NCBI GenBank assembly: GCA_030765045.1
Contig: CM060972.1
Location: 58,895,273-58,959,272 of the forward strand
Direction: 5' to 3'
Length of the DNA stretch: 64,000 nucleotides
Origin: Tenodera sinensis
Lineage: Eukaryota > Arthropoda > Insecta > Mantodea > Mantidae
Position numbers and translations under genes: made by a program
Shown: positions 1 to 64,000 of the stretch, piece after piece
Position numbering within the stretch: the first letter of the stretch is position 1
Layout of the letters: every line of letters starts with the position of its first letter
Notes under the pieces: generated by a model
The model's input: only the letters and a program-made list of their open reading frames with translations
Databases searched by the model: none
What the model was told of the DNA's origin: nothing

Positions 1-876
1 AAGCTGCACTTCATGACCTCACACGAGGAATTCGGATATTCTTTAGAAAAGGTCCAGCGAGCACTTGGTCAGAATTTCGGCTAAGTCCCACTCGGCAGTG
101 TGGAGGAGTTCTTACGAAAGTCGCCGAAGTTGCAGTGTTAATTAAGCGCTGCCAACAGCACTATTTCTCCAGTAATTTGTTGCCAATCTTAAATTTGAAT
201 GTTTTAGCGGGACCCGACAGTATGCTAGTGTACTTGTTAGAAGCAAGTTGTGAGGGTGCAATGAATCGCTTCATTAGCATAGTAGATTTAGTGCCTTTGT
301 GTTATAATGAGGAAGAATGTATACAATTCCTCTGCGACGAGGGCCTGCTGAGAACCCAAATGCTACGCAGGGAATTTGATGCCGTGCTATACACCATAAC
401 AAAAATTAATTAGTGTTAATTAATCAGTGTTAATTCAGCGCTTCCAGTGGAGTTTTTTTAGTGGGTAGTGCCCTAGGGCGAAGCCTACAGTCCCCCCACT
501 GTGCCATCCTAGTGCATGGGGCTCCGTAAATGGATTTTTTCTCCACTCGAAAATAAAAAAAATAAAATAAAATAAAACGAGCCAGCATTTCATGCACCCA
601 GTAACAAAGCAATAAGGGTAATGTACACAATAATGCACATATATATATTGCAGGTATGTCTCTGGTGGCAAAGATGCGCGATTGCATTTGTGTGCAGTGT
701 GTTGGCAAAATAACTAGTGTTGTTGAAAAAGCAATGTTGGCAGATTTGAAAATCGTCTGCTAGTGACAGAGCGCAACCTAGTGGTGATTCTGTTGACCAC
801 TGTCGGCGCATGCGCAGTAAGTAGCTTCGAACTTAGAATTTGGCCGGCAAGTCTACGGGACCTTTTCTAAAGAAGA
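1..876. mobile_element. Possible DNA transposon remnant with terminal inverted repeats and an IS1595/Merlin-like ORF
   Basis: Bases ~38-80 (ttctttagaaaaggtcc...agaatttcggc) reappear inverted at ~826-872 with several mismatches, suggesting diverged inverted repeats. Between them a 92-codon plus-strand frame (135-413) contains FISIVDLVPLCYNEEECIQF and LCDEGLL, similar in style to the N-terminus of ISXO2/IS1595-like transposases. No catalytic domain is present. Target duplications were not identified and the element edges are uncertain. Confidence 0.35.
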
Positions 877-1376
877 GCCAGGAATTCTACAAGAGATAAG
901 ATGACTATACAAGAGAAACGGCTGCAAACTGTAGGCTCTCCAGTGTTGAGGAGAGCTAAATTATAATAGTCCATGAAATCTTTGATTAGATTGCTTCCTG
1001 CACAAGTGTGACTTAAACCCCAAAGTGGGTGATGTACTTGAAGTCTTCCAGCAACAGAAATGGTGTTGGTAACTGGGAAACTAGATCGTCTAAATGAAGA
1101 AGTCATGGGATGGATGCAAATATACATTATAAATGGTAAACTTGACATTTGGCAGCAGAATCCTTATGGCAACTGACAATGTCAGACTGTAAGGGTACAG
1201 ATTCCATATATACATCTTTGACGAGCACCATAGCGCTGCCATGTGCCGGAAATCTCTTCTGGTGTAACACCACACCATAGTAGGGTGTACCATCTTAGAT
1301 GGAAAGCCTCTTGTGGACACAGCTTAGTCTCTTGCAAACATGCGACCAAAGGCTCATTCTTATTGAGCAAAAGTTC

Positions 1377-2263
1377 TATACTCTGTTCATCTAGAGATTA
1401 GAGGAGACGTAAACAAAGCCACGTGCGTTTTGACCACAGCGCACCCTCTTGACGCTTTCGCCATGTAAATAGTCCCTTGAAGAAATACTGTTACTAAGGT
1501 CTAAAATGTCACTTAATGTTTGCTAAAGCATGAACTAAGTGTACTAAGCATAGCTAAAGTGTAAGAATACGCAGTTAAGCGAATCTGTAACCAGCCTAAT
1601 TCATTCTGCGCGCGCATTATTCAGTATGACAGTAACATGGCGGAACAAGTGAGTGCTGTAAAACATAAGCGCGGCAAAGCGTTGCGAAGTGGTGAAAAGA
1701 CAATAATATTGAACGTGTTTAACAAGTTCTGCGAGAAATACCCCGAACTTGCTATCGAAGACGTGATAAAATTAACATTTGAGTTTACCGGTGTGTCACT
1801 TGCAAGTATTTACAGCACACGCAAAGAGAAATCATCAGTTGGTGAAGATCCCAGCCAAAAGCTTCCACGTGCTAGATATATAGTGGATGTAGTTTGCAAC
1901 GAATTTGTGAGATCTGCAATCCGTCGAAAAGTTCGTCAGTCAATGAACCCCCACCTTAAACAAAGTGCTGTTGGCAGTTAACTCTGAACCCGATCTTCCA
2001 GATTTAAAACTAACCTCCCTCTACAAGCTGCTTCTGGAGATTGGTTTCGAGATTGTGAGCAGGAAATGAAAAGCAGTTAATTTCCATGTGCTACATGTTA
2101 TTTGAATCAAGTAAATATATCCTTTAGTAGTGTAAAATGCATATTATAACTACGCGTAGCGGTAGGTAACTGTGTTGCGTCATTGTGAAAGCACGTGGCT
2201 GCGGAGTGATACAAACCGGTGCTTTGTTTATATCTCCTCTAATCTCTTGATGAACAGAGTATA
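1377..2263 (+). mobile_element. Truncated Tc1/mariner-superfamily DNA transposon inserted at a TA within the LINE
   Basis: The ends TACTCTGTTCATC...AGAGATTAGAGGAG at ~1379 and their inverted copy at ~2261 form terminal repeats of ~40 bp (some mismatches), flanked by TA on each side. Inside, 1637-1981 encodes MAEQVSAVKHKRGKALRSGE and AIEDVIKLTFEFTGVSLASI, the N-terminal helix-turn-helix of an insect DDE transposase. A frameshift precedes DLPDLKLTSLYKLLLEIGFE (1990-2050). The catalytic domain is missing, so this is a deletion derivative. Removing the element with one TA restores the LINE endonuclease frame across the site, which supports the boundaries. Confidence 0.85.
1637..2070 (+). pseudogene. 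DDE transposase N-terminal fragment
   Basis: A 114-residue open frame with a predicted homeodomain-like HTH (KTIILNVFNKFCEKYPELAI) is followed, after a frameshift at ~1960, by LLAVNSEPDLPDL and LTSLYKLLLEIGFEIVSRK before a stop. The same transposase family supplies the catalytic core seen at 6573-7199. No D-D-E residues remain here. Confidence 0.8.
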
Positions 2264-2720
2264 GCTCTGGTAGTAGGGTTCTAATTCCATGTCTGTTCCA
2301 ATTAGGATAGCCATGCTAATATTTGTATGGGATAAGGTAACTCTACATTACCTTGAAGCAGGTAATGGTCGATTCAGTTTAGCCTTTTTCTTAGGTGTTG
2401 GGCTTGCACAGTTTTAAGCTTTATCCTGCCTCTTTTTCGCTGGGGGTGGGCAGGATCCTCCAGTTCCATGTACTTTACTGATTACATTCGTCTTCCCAAA
2501 GCGAACTTGGATTCGAGTGCCTTGAACTGGTTGTTAACAGGGACCAGCGAAGACAAAAGATGCCGGTCTGAGTCCACCCCGAAAGATTCCCCAGATTTCC
2601 AAGGACATGTTCATGGACTCTTATATCCCTTCAATGTACTGGGATCAGAGTTACTACTTTTCTTGAGGAAGTTGTTTTTCGCATAACTCTTTTCGAACTT
2701 TATTGGTGAGGTGTTATATT

Positions 2721-3600
2721 TTAAGGGCTTGCTAGTCTTTTGTGTTGAGCTTGATGCTTTTGTTGGTGATGTAACACTGGTGTTCTTTTCACCAAAGACT
2801 TTACAGATGCTAACACAGATGTACGTGTTGATGTAGAAGACTTTGGAATACAGTTATGGACTACGAGTGCCTTTTGTGATATTGTTGCACCATTTATATC
2901 GCTGGTCTGTATTGCAATCTCTCGTCTTGGTACTGGTTTAGATGCAACTGAGCTATAGGTACTGGACCTTGAAACAGAGGATTGACGTATATGCAAGAGC
3001 TTGCAAGCTTCTGAGAAGGGGACCCTCTCTCTAACCTTTATCTCTTGGATCACTCTTTCCTCTACAAAATGGGGGCAATCTTGAGAAGTAGATGGATGTT
3101 CACCTTTGCAGTTAAGACATGACGGAGCTGCAGTACAGGCACCATCATGGAAGACGTCTCCACAGTTAGGGCATGTTGGTCTGTTACGAAACTTGCTTGT
3201 ATGTCCCAAGTGCTGGTATTTGAAGCATCTTGGCAGTTTCAGGATGAAAGGCCTAACTTCAATGGATTCATACCCTGCCATAATCCTTTGCGGGAGATTG
3301 GCGCTAGATGCTTTAATTCACTTCCTTCTTGGCAATGAACCCTATAAACGTTAGTAACACCTTGCTCTGTAAGATTTTCTTGAATCTCATTGGTTAATCC
3401 GTCCAATGCGCAGGTGTTTATTACACTGCACAAGGAGTCCAACGTCCTTTGGATCTCAACACTATTGGATAACTTGCTTTGGCTTTCAGTATTTTAGCTG
3501 CCTGGGTGGCTGAATGTGCTTCAACTAGGAGCATGCCACTGTGAGAACTAGTACATGACTTTACTGAACCAGTAATGTTATCCAAACCCTTGACTTAATC
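2721..3600 (-). pseudogene. LINE ORF1 (gag-like, CCHC zinc knuckles), frameshifted
   Basis: The 3281-2721 frame encodes YESIEVRPFILKLPRCFKYQ, HLGHTSK, then CPNCGDVFHDGAC and CLNCKGEHPSTSQDCPHF, followed by EERVIQEIKVRERVPFSEAC. This is the retroviral-like zinc-knuckle block and downstream basic region of insect LINE ORF1 proteins that bind element RNA. The first knuckle has lost cysteines (CFKY, KFRN). The upstream part (EIQENLTEQGVTNVYRV) is in another frame at 3442-3290, so the gene is broken. Confidence 0.8.
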
Positions 3601-4293
3601 CTCCACCATTGCAAATGTCTCCGATGGCATTCTCACATCCTGGGCAACATCCCAGCTTAGGGGAGAGTCCTTGGACCTTGCTCATCCTAGGATCACCTCC
3701 AGTGTATCGAAAGAGGGGCCCGAATGCCTTCAGGAGTGCATCAACTCATGCAATGGCCCCTTCCTGGGACTGACCTTTATCAGCGGATATGAACACAGAT
3801 ACTACATGATGGGAATTACATGGTTATCCAGTCACTCCATCCACCAACAACCCACACGAAAGATATCCATCAGACTGTGTTCAGGGAGGTATAAATTTGT
3901 GGGTCAAACATATATGTGGACCAAAGTTGTTTGGGCATTTAGCATAAGCCCTCTCACCCCTTAGAGGAACCCAATCGAGAGTATGGCTTGGGACCCCAGG
4001 TGTGCAGAACCCATACCTACCGTAGTAGGTCCCCTCGGGGGGGAGGGGTGGGGGTGTGTGCCGGCAAGCTTGTGTTCATGCAGTGAAGAACATGAGAAAC
4101 AGTTGCAGACTGTTTCCATTATGTTCTCACAAAGCTCAAAAATTCAAACAATAGTACAATAGTTTTTCACCACTTTAAAACTAACTGCACTACTGCATCT
4201 CACAAATCTCATCGATGTCCAGTAATTATTTTATATTCAAGCTCTCCAAAGGAATTTTTAACCAATTGTTACAAAATAGATGCTGTTGCTCAC

Positions 4294-58453
<54,160 letters not shown>

Positions 58454-59067
58454 TGTGTTTAGCTGAAATCAAATAAATATCTAACAGTCACACATAATCA
58501 ACTCATTATTTCCTACCGACTTTTGCATAAATCTAAACTGCTCTATGCAGCCATTTTTATGAATATTAACTACGTTTATCAAGTGTACTTATAGCATTGT
58601 CAATTTTTAGCTCCTTATCTTCTGCTTTATATTAAAAATACTGCTATAATTCCGTTTATTTTAAATTTATATGATTCTGAATACCAAGTTGTAATTGTAG
58701 TTAATATTTTAATTATAAAGATGATCTGATTTGAACGGGATATCTTCAAAAATTTTGTTCGCTATCCTGAAATTGTGTTAAGCAGCAATATGAATGGAGA
58801 TGGAATTAATAGCATCATACTGCGTTGTAAACGTTAAAAAGCAGCTTCGTAACTTCGAACAGCTGTGCTGTCAAAACACTTTATAGCGAAATTGACAGCT
58901 GTGGTTTGTACAGTACCTCAGGTGCATAGCAGCATTGGATGAGTTCTAACGCTGAACAATATAGAATAAATTTCATTTGAAGAGCATACGCAAAAAGTGT
59001 GAATTTTAGATAGGAGTTTAACCATAGTCATTGTTTTATTACCATATCATAGATTTTCAAATTCCAG
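58454..59067. promoter_or_regulatory. Divergent intergenic region between vilse and GID8 (probable bidirectional promoter)
   Basis: About 615 bp separate the vilse ATG (minus) from the GID8 ATG (plus), with no transposon recognised inside. The stretch is AT-rich and must hold both 5' UTRs and transcription starts. A splice-acceptor-like ttccag lies 2 bp before the GID8 ATG, suggesting a non-coding leader exon for GID8 here. No TATA box or initiator can be assigned with confidence. Confidence 0.6.
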
Positions 59068-59592
59068 TCATGAGTTACACGGAGAAGCACGAGAGTATAT
59101 CTAAGGATGACTGGATGAATAAATTAGACAGTCTGCATATACAGAGGGCTGATATGAACAAACTTATAATGAATTATTTAGTTACTGGTAAGCAGAATCA
59201 TTGTAATGTAATTAAATTGATCTCATTTTGCCACGGAACATATTACTTTTAACAGTGTGACAACTTGTTACCTGTTGAGTGTTACATTTACCACGCCCAA
59301 AAGTACTGTATACCAAAAAATATTAATGTACGATTTGGATATTTACCATTTGTTGTACTTAAAAATAGACTAGTGTAATACATTAATGTTTACAGAGGGT
59401 TTTAAAGAGGCGGCAGAAAAGTTTCAACAGGAGTCAGGTGTCACTCCATCAATAGAGCTGGATTCTCTTGATGACCGAATAAGAATACGTGATGCAATAC
59501 AGAGTGGAAGAATACAAGAAGCAACAGCATTAGTTAATCAATTGCATCCAGAACTGCTGGATAATGATCGGTACCTCTACTTTCATTTGCAG
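59068..59592 (+). CDS. GID8: GID8 homologue (CTLH/GID E3 ligase subunit), 5' part, two coding exons
   Basis: Coding exon one runs from ATG 59070 to 59187 (donor gtaagc), coding exon two from 59396 (acceptor acag) to 59592 (donor gtaaat). Joined they encode exactly 105 residues, beginning MSYTEKHESISKDDWMNKLD. A LisH motif at ~25-57 (ADMNKLIMNYLVTEGFKEAA) is followed by the start of a CTLH domain (RIRIRDAIQSGRIQEATALV, NQLHPELL, YLYFHLQ). This is near-identical in layout to animal GID8/TWA1 (~228 aa), a scaffold subunit of the CTLH (GID) ubiquitin ligase. The start was chosen because MSY...K is the family N-terminus, although the frame is open upstream to 59031. The remaining exons are not found before 64000, so the next intron exceeds 4.4 kb. 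Confidence 0.95.
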
Positions 59593-61070
59593 GTAAATGT
59601 CATCTACGCTCATTTGCAGATAGTCATGTAGCAAAGTAGGAAGGGAACTTCTCATTTTAGTTCAAATGCAATTGTAAAGAAATGGACTGTTCCACAGCCT
59701 TACAAAATCAACTGTATTTTATAACTTAGTGCAATTGGTTATATAAAGGAGCAATACTTTCACTTGCAGAACATTTAAAATTCACTTAAAATAATAGCAA
59801 AATAAAGTGACAATTTTGCTGCATTATTTTGTGGAACTTTTACAATCTTATAATACATAAACTATTGATAGACTCCAACGTAGGTCTTCTGAATGAAAAC
59901 TAAAACAAAAGAAAAAAGAAGAGGGAAGGAGAGGCTTCAGGCTAACATAAGAGAAATACAAAATTTCATACTCAAGTCAGGCTCTTTATACAAGGTAAAA
60001 ACATTCAGAAAGCTGTCCCTAACAGACACCGTCTAGATGAGAAAATATTTATCTTTTATTTTCTTAAAAATATCTCTGTAAAGCGAGTGCATATAGATAT
60101 TCAAGCAACATATAAATGGAATATTAAAAAAATGTTAAAATACAGTGCATCTGAGTTGTAATGATGAATACAATATATGTAGATCTTCAATTTTCTACAC
60201 AGTCATTCTTGTAGAATTTCATGTAAGTGTGAAACCTCATGAAATACACTAGAGCAACAGGAAACATTAGGTCATGTTAGTATATGCACTTTAGTATAAT
60301 CCTTTACTTTTGGCATTAATCATACATATTTACTGTTTGCTTGTTCCCACATTTTAAGCTTCCTCTTTGGTTCAACAGCCTTATTAGGCCAAGACCGCTC
60401 CAATGATCCACCTCCCTCCAACTCTATCCAGTGCTACTCTTTTCCAATGGCCTACATTGATTGCCTTCAGATCACTTTCCATATCATTGAGCTATAGTAC
60501 TCCACTTCTGTATAATGAAAGTACATTCCATGTTCCAATTTGTAAGCTACTGTAATTGCTAGTCTGTATAGAGTTTATCTGGCTGGCTTTCTTCATTTGG
60601 AGATTGTCAACAACATTGTTTTACAGTATGAGGTCATCAGTCTTGACAAACCCCCAACCTGGAGGACCAGATAATTTGTGATCAAGCTTGTCTTTCCTTA
60701 GCCTGGGTAGAGCCAATTACTCACTGCTGTTTTTGGTCTGCCCAGAGTATTTTTTTTCCCTGGTACCAACCATATCTGGTGAGCATTCCCCTATCCACCA
60801 CCTGGGGAGACACTCGATGGGAGACCAGGCAACTCCACATGGGACATTTTAAGCAATGTGCATATATTAAAGCCATTTGCTAAAAACATTTATCACAGTT
60901 GTCAAAGATATGGAAAAATAAATTTTTGTGTGAATAATTCATAAAGTAGCTCTGAAATGGGTAGAGAAAGCCATGTAATTGTTATGCTCGAGATTTAAGG
61001 CTGGTTCACAATCACTGGTAATGGCAACAATAACCAGAATGAGAAAGTTGAAATACATGTATTCAAATGT
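59593..61070. other. GID8 intron, first part; no clear feature
   Basis: AT-rich. A GC-richer stretch at 60355-60870 (aacagccttattaggccaag, ctggggagacactcgatggg) looks repeat-like but could not be assigned. Confidence 0.4.
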
Positions 61071-61419
61071 GAGTGTTGTTGTTGTTAGCTAATTCTGGAT
61101 TTCTGACAGTGAAGTCATTAATCCTCTTGCTCTCCAATATTTTTCACTGATGGATGGGGCACTAGAAGTGGTAGGGCATATTTGAAGGTGGTCTTGGTCC
61201 ATTTCCTCTTGCAGATCACATAGAGGACAGAGTGGTGAAGAATATATCTCAATTCTGTTTAAATGTTTTGCCAGACAATCATGTCCCATAATCAACCTGA
61301 AGGTTACATCTGCAGTTTTTCGAGGATACTCAGGAATTTCTGTTTGAATGCTTGGTAGTTTCCATATTTTATTTTTTGATTTTTCATAGTAATATTTTGC
61401 AATAATTTTTTACTTTCTC

Positions 61420-62160
61420 TACTGGTAAGTAGGGGAAGTATTGTATTCCACCCAAAAATTCGATGTCGAGATTTCACGGGAAATATGTGTTTTGAGGACC
61501 CCTGAAACCAAAAAAAGCATTTTTAGAATAAGGTCCGTGTGTGTATCTGTGGACAGCGTAACTCAAAAACGAAAAGTTGGTTAAAAACCAAAGTTGGTAT
61601 TTAAGTTTAATGTCTTTCAACGATGCGACACAAAGATTTTGAAGAAACTAGCCTCAACCTAAACTACCATTTACATGGAAGATTTTTCGAAAATTTTGAT
61701 TCTCCTGAAAATGGTTCTAACGATTATGATCAAAATGCCATATGTCTGAGATATTTTTATGTCAAATGAAATGTATATCTTGAATTTTCTGGCTATAGCC
61801 CCTGTAGTCGTATTTACTCTGGACGAACTTTTGCATAACTGGTAAACCATTAGAGATAGACCAAATCATACTATACGAAACATGTAGATCTTGCTAAAAT
61901 ACACAATTTATGTCTCAATAAATTTTCTTGTAGGTGGAACCATTTCGGAGATATTCCTTGTTATGTGTGTGAGTTTCAGAAAACCTAAAACTTTCGTGAA
62001 ATGGAACATCGTTGTTCATTTTTTTTATATGTTAAGTGTGCAAAGAGAACGGAATCTCATAGCTTTAAAAGATTTGACTATCGCACAAAGCCTACTGTAT
62101 TCTAATATTCCCCTTACACCTACAAGGAAATAACCAATAAGATAATTTGTACAAATGTTT
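61420..62160 (+). repeat. Unclassified interspersed repeat, copy 3 (longest)
   Basis: Starts actttctctactggtaagta and contains gtccgtgtgtgtatctgtgg, acagcgtaactcaaaaacga and tttaatgtctttcaacgatg. It lies between two halves of a LINE, so it inserted there. Related copies: 10285-10495 and 30240-30680. No transposase motif is seen; the 80-codon frame 61891-62133 has none. Confidence 0.6.
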
Positions 62161-62185
62161 ATCTTAACTAACACGAAGAAGATAC

Positions 62186-62440
62186 TTTTTTTTTTTTTTA
62201 ATTAACGTCCTTCAGCATTGTCTCATATCGGACGAACAAATGAAATGAAATGGGTGAAACGGTGCTCAAATGAGCCCAAGGTCCATGGAGCTTTAAGTTT
62301 CCCGACATTCATCTTCTCAGGGTAGGGAAAACCTTGGAAAAAACCTTACCCGGATAACTTACCCTGCGCGAGATTAGAACTCGTGACCTCTTGAACGTGA
62401 GGCAGACATGCTAACCATCATGCTGCTGAGGCGGGCAAAA
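62186..62440 (-). mobile_element. SINE family 2, minus strand, copy 3
   Basis: T-run, aattaacgtccttcagcatt, tcaaatgagcccaaggtcca, then the tRNA-like head agattagaactcgtgacctc. Flanked by the 11-bp duplication gaagaagatac (62175-62185, 62441-62451). Confidence 0.88.
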
Positions 62441-63149
62441 GAAGAAGATACAGGAATAAGAGTTTGTAAGAATGGTTAGTACAAGAATGGAGAAAGGTCA
62501 TGTGAGTGCAACACATCAGATTTTTTGAATTCAGAGTTGACTAATCTTTTAGCTGCATAAAATAGCAGATTAACTATAGATTTCTGTACACTGCTGGTAC
62601 CCTTTTTTGCAAGAAAATCAGCTTTCTTATTACCACTCAGTCCACAGTGAGCTGGTATCCATTGGAAGACTAGGTGTTTTTGAAGTGCTGTTAGATGGGT
62701 ATTTTCCAACATTCTATAATTGTTCGGTTTTTTGGTGACAACTTGGAAGTTTATTGCTATAATTGCTGCCCTGGAATCTGGAGAGAATAACTGCTTGATG
62801 AAAATGTGAAATTCTATACAAAAGATTTTGTAGGGCCATTCAAATTGCTTCAATTTCTCCATCAAAGTTTGTCACAACCTTTTCATTTCTCTATAAATGC
62901 TTAACCCCTACCATGCTGACCTGTCATGGCATATAATACCACCTCTGATTGGTAATAGAGGATATGATCGGTGAATTTATTTTAATAATTCTCCCATTCA
63001 GGTCGGTGAGACCTGTATACCAACGACAGGTGTTGTCCTCCAGACATTCTGGGGGTTGTGAGAAAGTGGTGTGACCACCAAAACGTAAAAATATGGTGCT
63101 CTCTAAAACGCGGTTACATTTACTGCTAATTGTCTCCAATTATCTTCAA

Positions 63150-64000
63150 ATGAGAGTGTTCACAACTGACAAATAGCTTTCCTGAGCCTTAGGAACTGGA
63201 AAGAAGATTGGCCAAGTTTTAACTTTCTCATTCTCATTATTGCGCAATGCATGTTAGATTTATGTTGTGTACATTAGACTTTTCACTGTAGACATTAAAG
63301 GCAGCCATGCCATAGAAACAGTTGCTAGAGCTCTCTCTTGTCACAAACTAGGAAAAAATATCATAGGTCAGTTAAAATAAATGAATTCTCAATGCACTAT
63401 CAACCTCCACTTTGCTGTCAATACGCTGATTGATAATGTGCATTCCTGTTCTTGTTATTGTGAACCAAAAAGTTGTGCTGCTTTGCTTCCCGTTCATGTT
63501 TCTATTTTGGTTGCCATTACCGGGTGGTTGTGAACCACCCTTATCCTTTAATTGATTCAGAATGTTGGTGATGGTGAGAAATGCACTTTTATTTGATAGT
63601 ACTCTACTTAGGGATAAAACATTAACTTTAGCATTGTACATCCATTCAACTACTTTTAAAAGTGAAATGGTGTAGGAAGGCAACTGCACAACCTAGACAT
63701 TCCAGAAACTATAGAAAGTCCAACTTCCAATTAAACCAGTGATAACAAATTGGATAGCATATAAAGACAATTGTACAACTGAGGCCAATGATTGGCAAGT
63801 TAATTATTAAGCACTTTGTACAGAAAGTTGATTGCAAGCTAAGGTTATCTGTATTACTTTGTACTGGTTTGATACTACAGTGGAACCCAACTAATCCACA
63901 TTAATTGGGGGTGTAGTCTGTTCAGATTATCCAAAAAATGACAAAAAAAAAAGTATATAAGTTCAGCTATAGGATCAGCAGCTACAAGGTAACATAGTGT
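63150..64000. other. GID8 intron; no feature recognised
   Basis: AT-rich. The minus frame 63689-63372 (105 codons) shows no domain and is probably chance. The next GID8 exon was not found. Confidence 0.45.

Larger units (their letters stand above)
850..4050 (-). mobile_element. Degraded non-LTR retrotransposon (Jockey-like) with ORF1 and endonuclease, minus strand
   Basis: Reading right to left: a GC-richer leader (~4050-3640), a frameshifted gag-like ORF1 (~3600-2721) and an APE-type endonuclease region (~2460-850). Endonuclease text includes LLNKNEPLVACLQETKLCPQ, then FTIYNVYLHPS and HHPLWG...GSNLI, ALLNTGEPT, typical of Jockey-class EN domains. Several frameshifts and stops are present and no RT follows, so this is a dead, 3'-truncated copy. 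It is split at 1377-2263 by a DNA transposon. Confidence 0.75.
61075..63150 (-). mobile_element. LINE family A copy with inverted 5' end and an internal insertion, minus strand
   Basis: From 61075 the minus-oriented 3' end (AAC-rich tail, then MTSLSEIQ..., CPLCDLQEEMDQDHLQICPT) runs to ~61418. After ~1.1 kb of foreign sequence the RNase H part continues at 62519-62880 (SPDSRAAIIAI, QWIPAHCGLSGNKKADFLAK). At ~62890 orientation flips and the 5' leader appears in plus orientation (62903-63135; accatgctgacctgtcatgg). The flip fits 5' inversion by twin priming with internal deletion. Confidence 0.8.

Noticed and set aside
3671..3964. 97-codon plus frame
   Set aside because: Antisense to the leader region of the minus-strand LINE; no motif.
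1..4290. Remaining vilse exons (MyTH4, RhoGAP)
   Set aside because: Read on the minus strand; only LINE and DNA-transposon sequence was found, no GAP arginine-finger or MyTH4 text.
63372..63689. 105-codon minus frame
   Set aside because: No recognisable domain, no supporting splice or repeat context; probably chance.
59593..64000. Third coding exon of GID8
   Set aside because: No frame resembling the expected continuation of the CTLH domain after YFHLQ was seen on the plus strand.

Overview
This window is eukaryotic nuclear DNA, AT-rich and dominated by transposable elements. It is almost certainly from an insect with a large, repeat-filled genome, possibly a hemimetabolous one, although the species cannot be fixed from the sequence. 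Only two host genes are supported, and both run off the window. On the minus strand, nine coding exons between 58453 and 4294 encode the N-terminal ~585 residues of a Vilse/RhoGAP93B (ARHGAP39-type) Rho-GTPase activator: a 14-nt first coding exon, two WW domains, then a long low-complexity region with His-rich and Gly-rich tracts. The MyTH4 and RhoGAP exons must lie left of position 1. On the plus strand, from 59070, the first two coding exons of GID8 (LisH plus the start of CTLH; subunit of the CTLH/GID E3 ubiquitin ligase) are present. The start codons of the two genes are only ~615 bp apart and diverge, so 58454-59067 is probably a shared bidirectional promoter.

Nearly everything from 4.6 to 58.4 kb is intron of the vilse gene, packed with mobile elements. 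(1) 1-5.3 kb: a minus-strand non-LTR retrotransposon with a CCHC gag-like ORF1 and an endonuclease, split by a DNA transposon at a TA, plus another RT fragment. (2) 6.3-7.5 kb: a DDE transposase gene, nearly open over its catalytic core. (3) 9.4-12.4 kb: SINEs, a Penelope GIY-YIG remnant, a composite inverted SINE and a LINE 3' end. (4) 12.9-19.3 kb: three long hairpins, including a perfect 248-bp palindrome, a LINE with RNase H and another inverted SINE. (5) 20.1-23.9 kb: a LINE with endonuclease and RNase H fragments, interrupted by an opposite-strand copy with a 13-bp target duplication. (6) 26-29 kb: mariner, Penelope and LINE remnants. (7) 31.1-33.7 kb and 37.7-43.3 kb: two members of an LTR retrotransposon family that carries gag but no detectable pol; the second has near-identical 514-bp LTRs and a solo LTR inserted inside its gag frame. 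(8) 44.4-55.6 kb: a small tandem repeat carrying nested insertions, hAT and Tc1 pseudogenes, and several tRNA-derived SINE families. (9) 61-63.1 kb: a 5'-inverted LINE.

The most unusual pattern is a tRNA-derived SINE family (A box TAGCTCAGTGG, B box GGTTCAAATCC) in which several copies are head-to-head inverted composites. In five copies the inverted arm begins at the same internal point, just before an AAA in the SINE, and four have clean target-site duplications. This looks like recurrent twin priming at one internal site. The long intronic palindromes, and the inverted SINE pairs, would also form long double-stranded hairpins in vilse pre-mRNA or its antisense.
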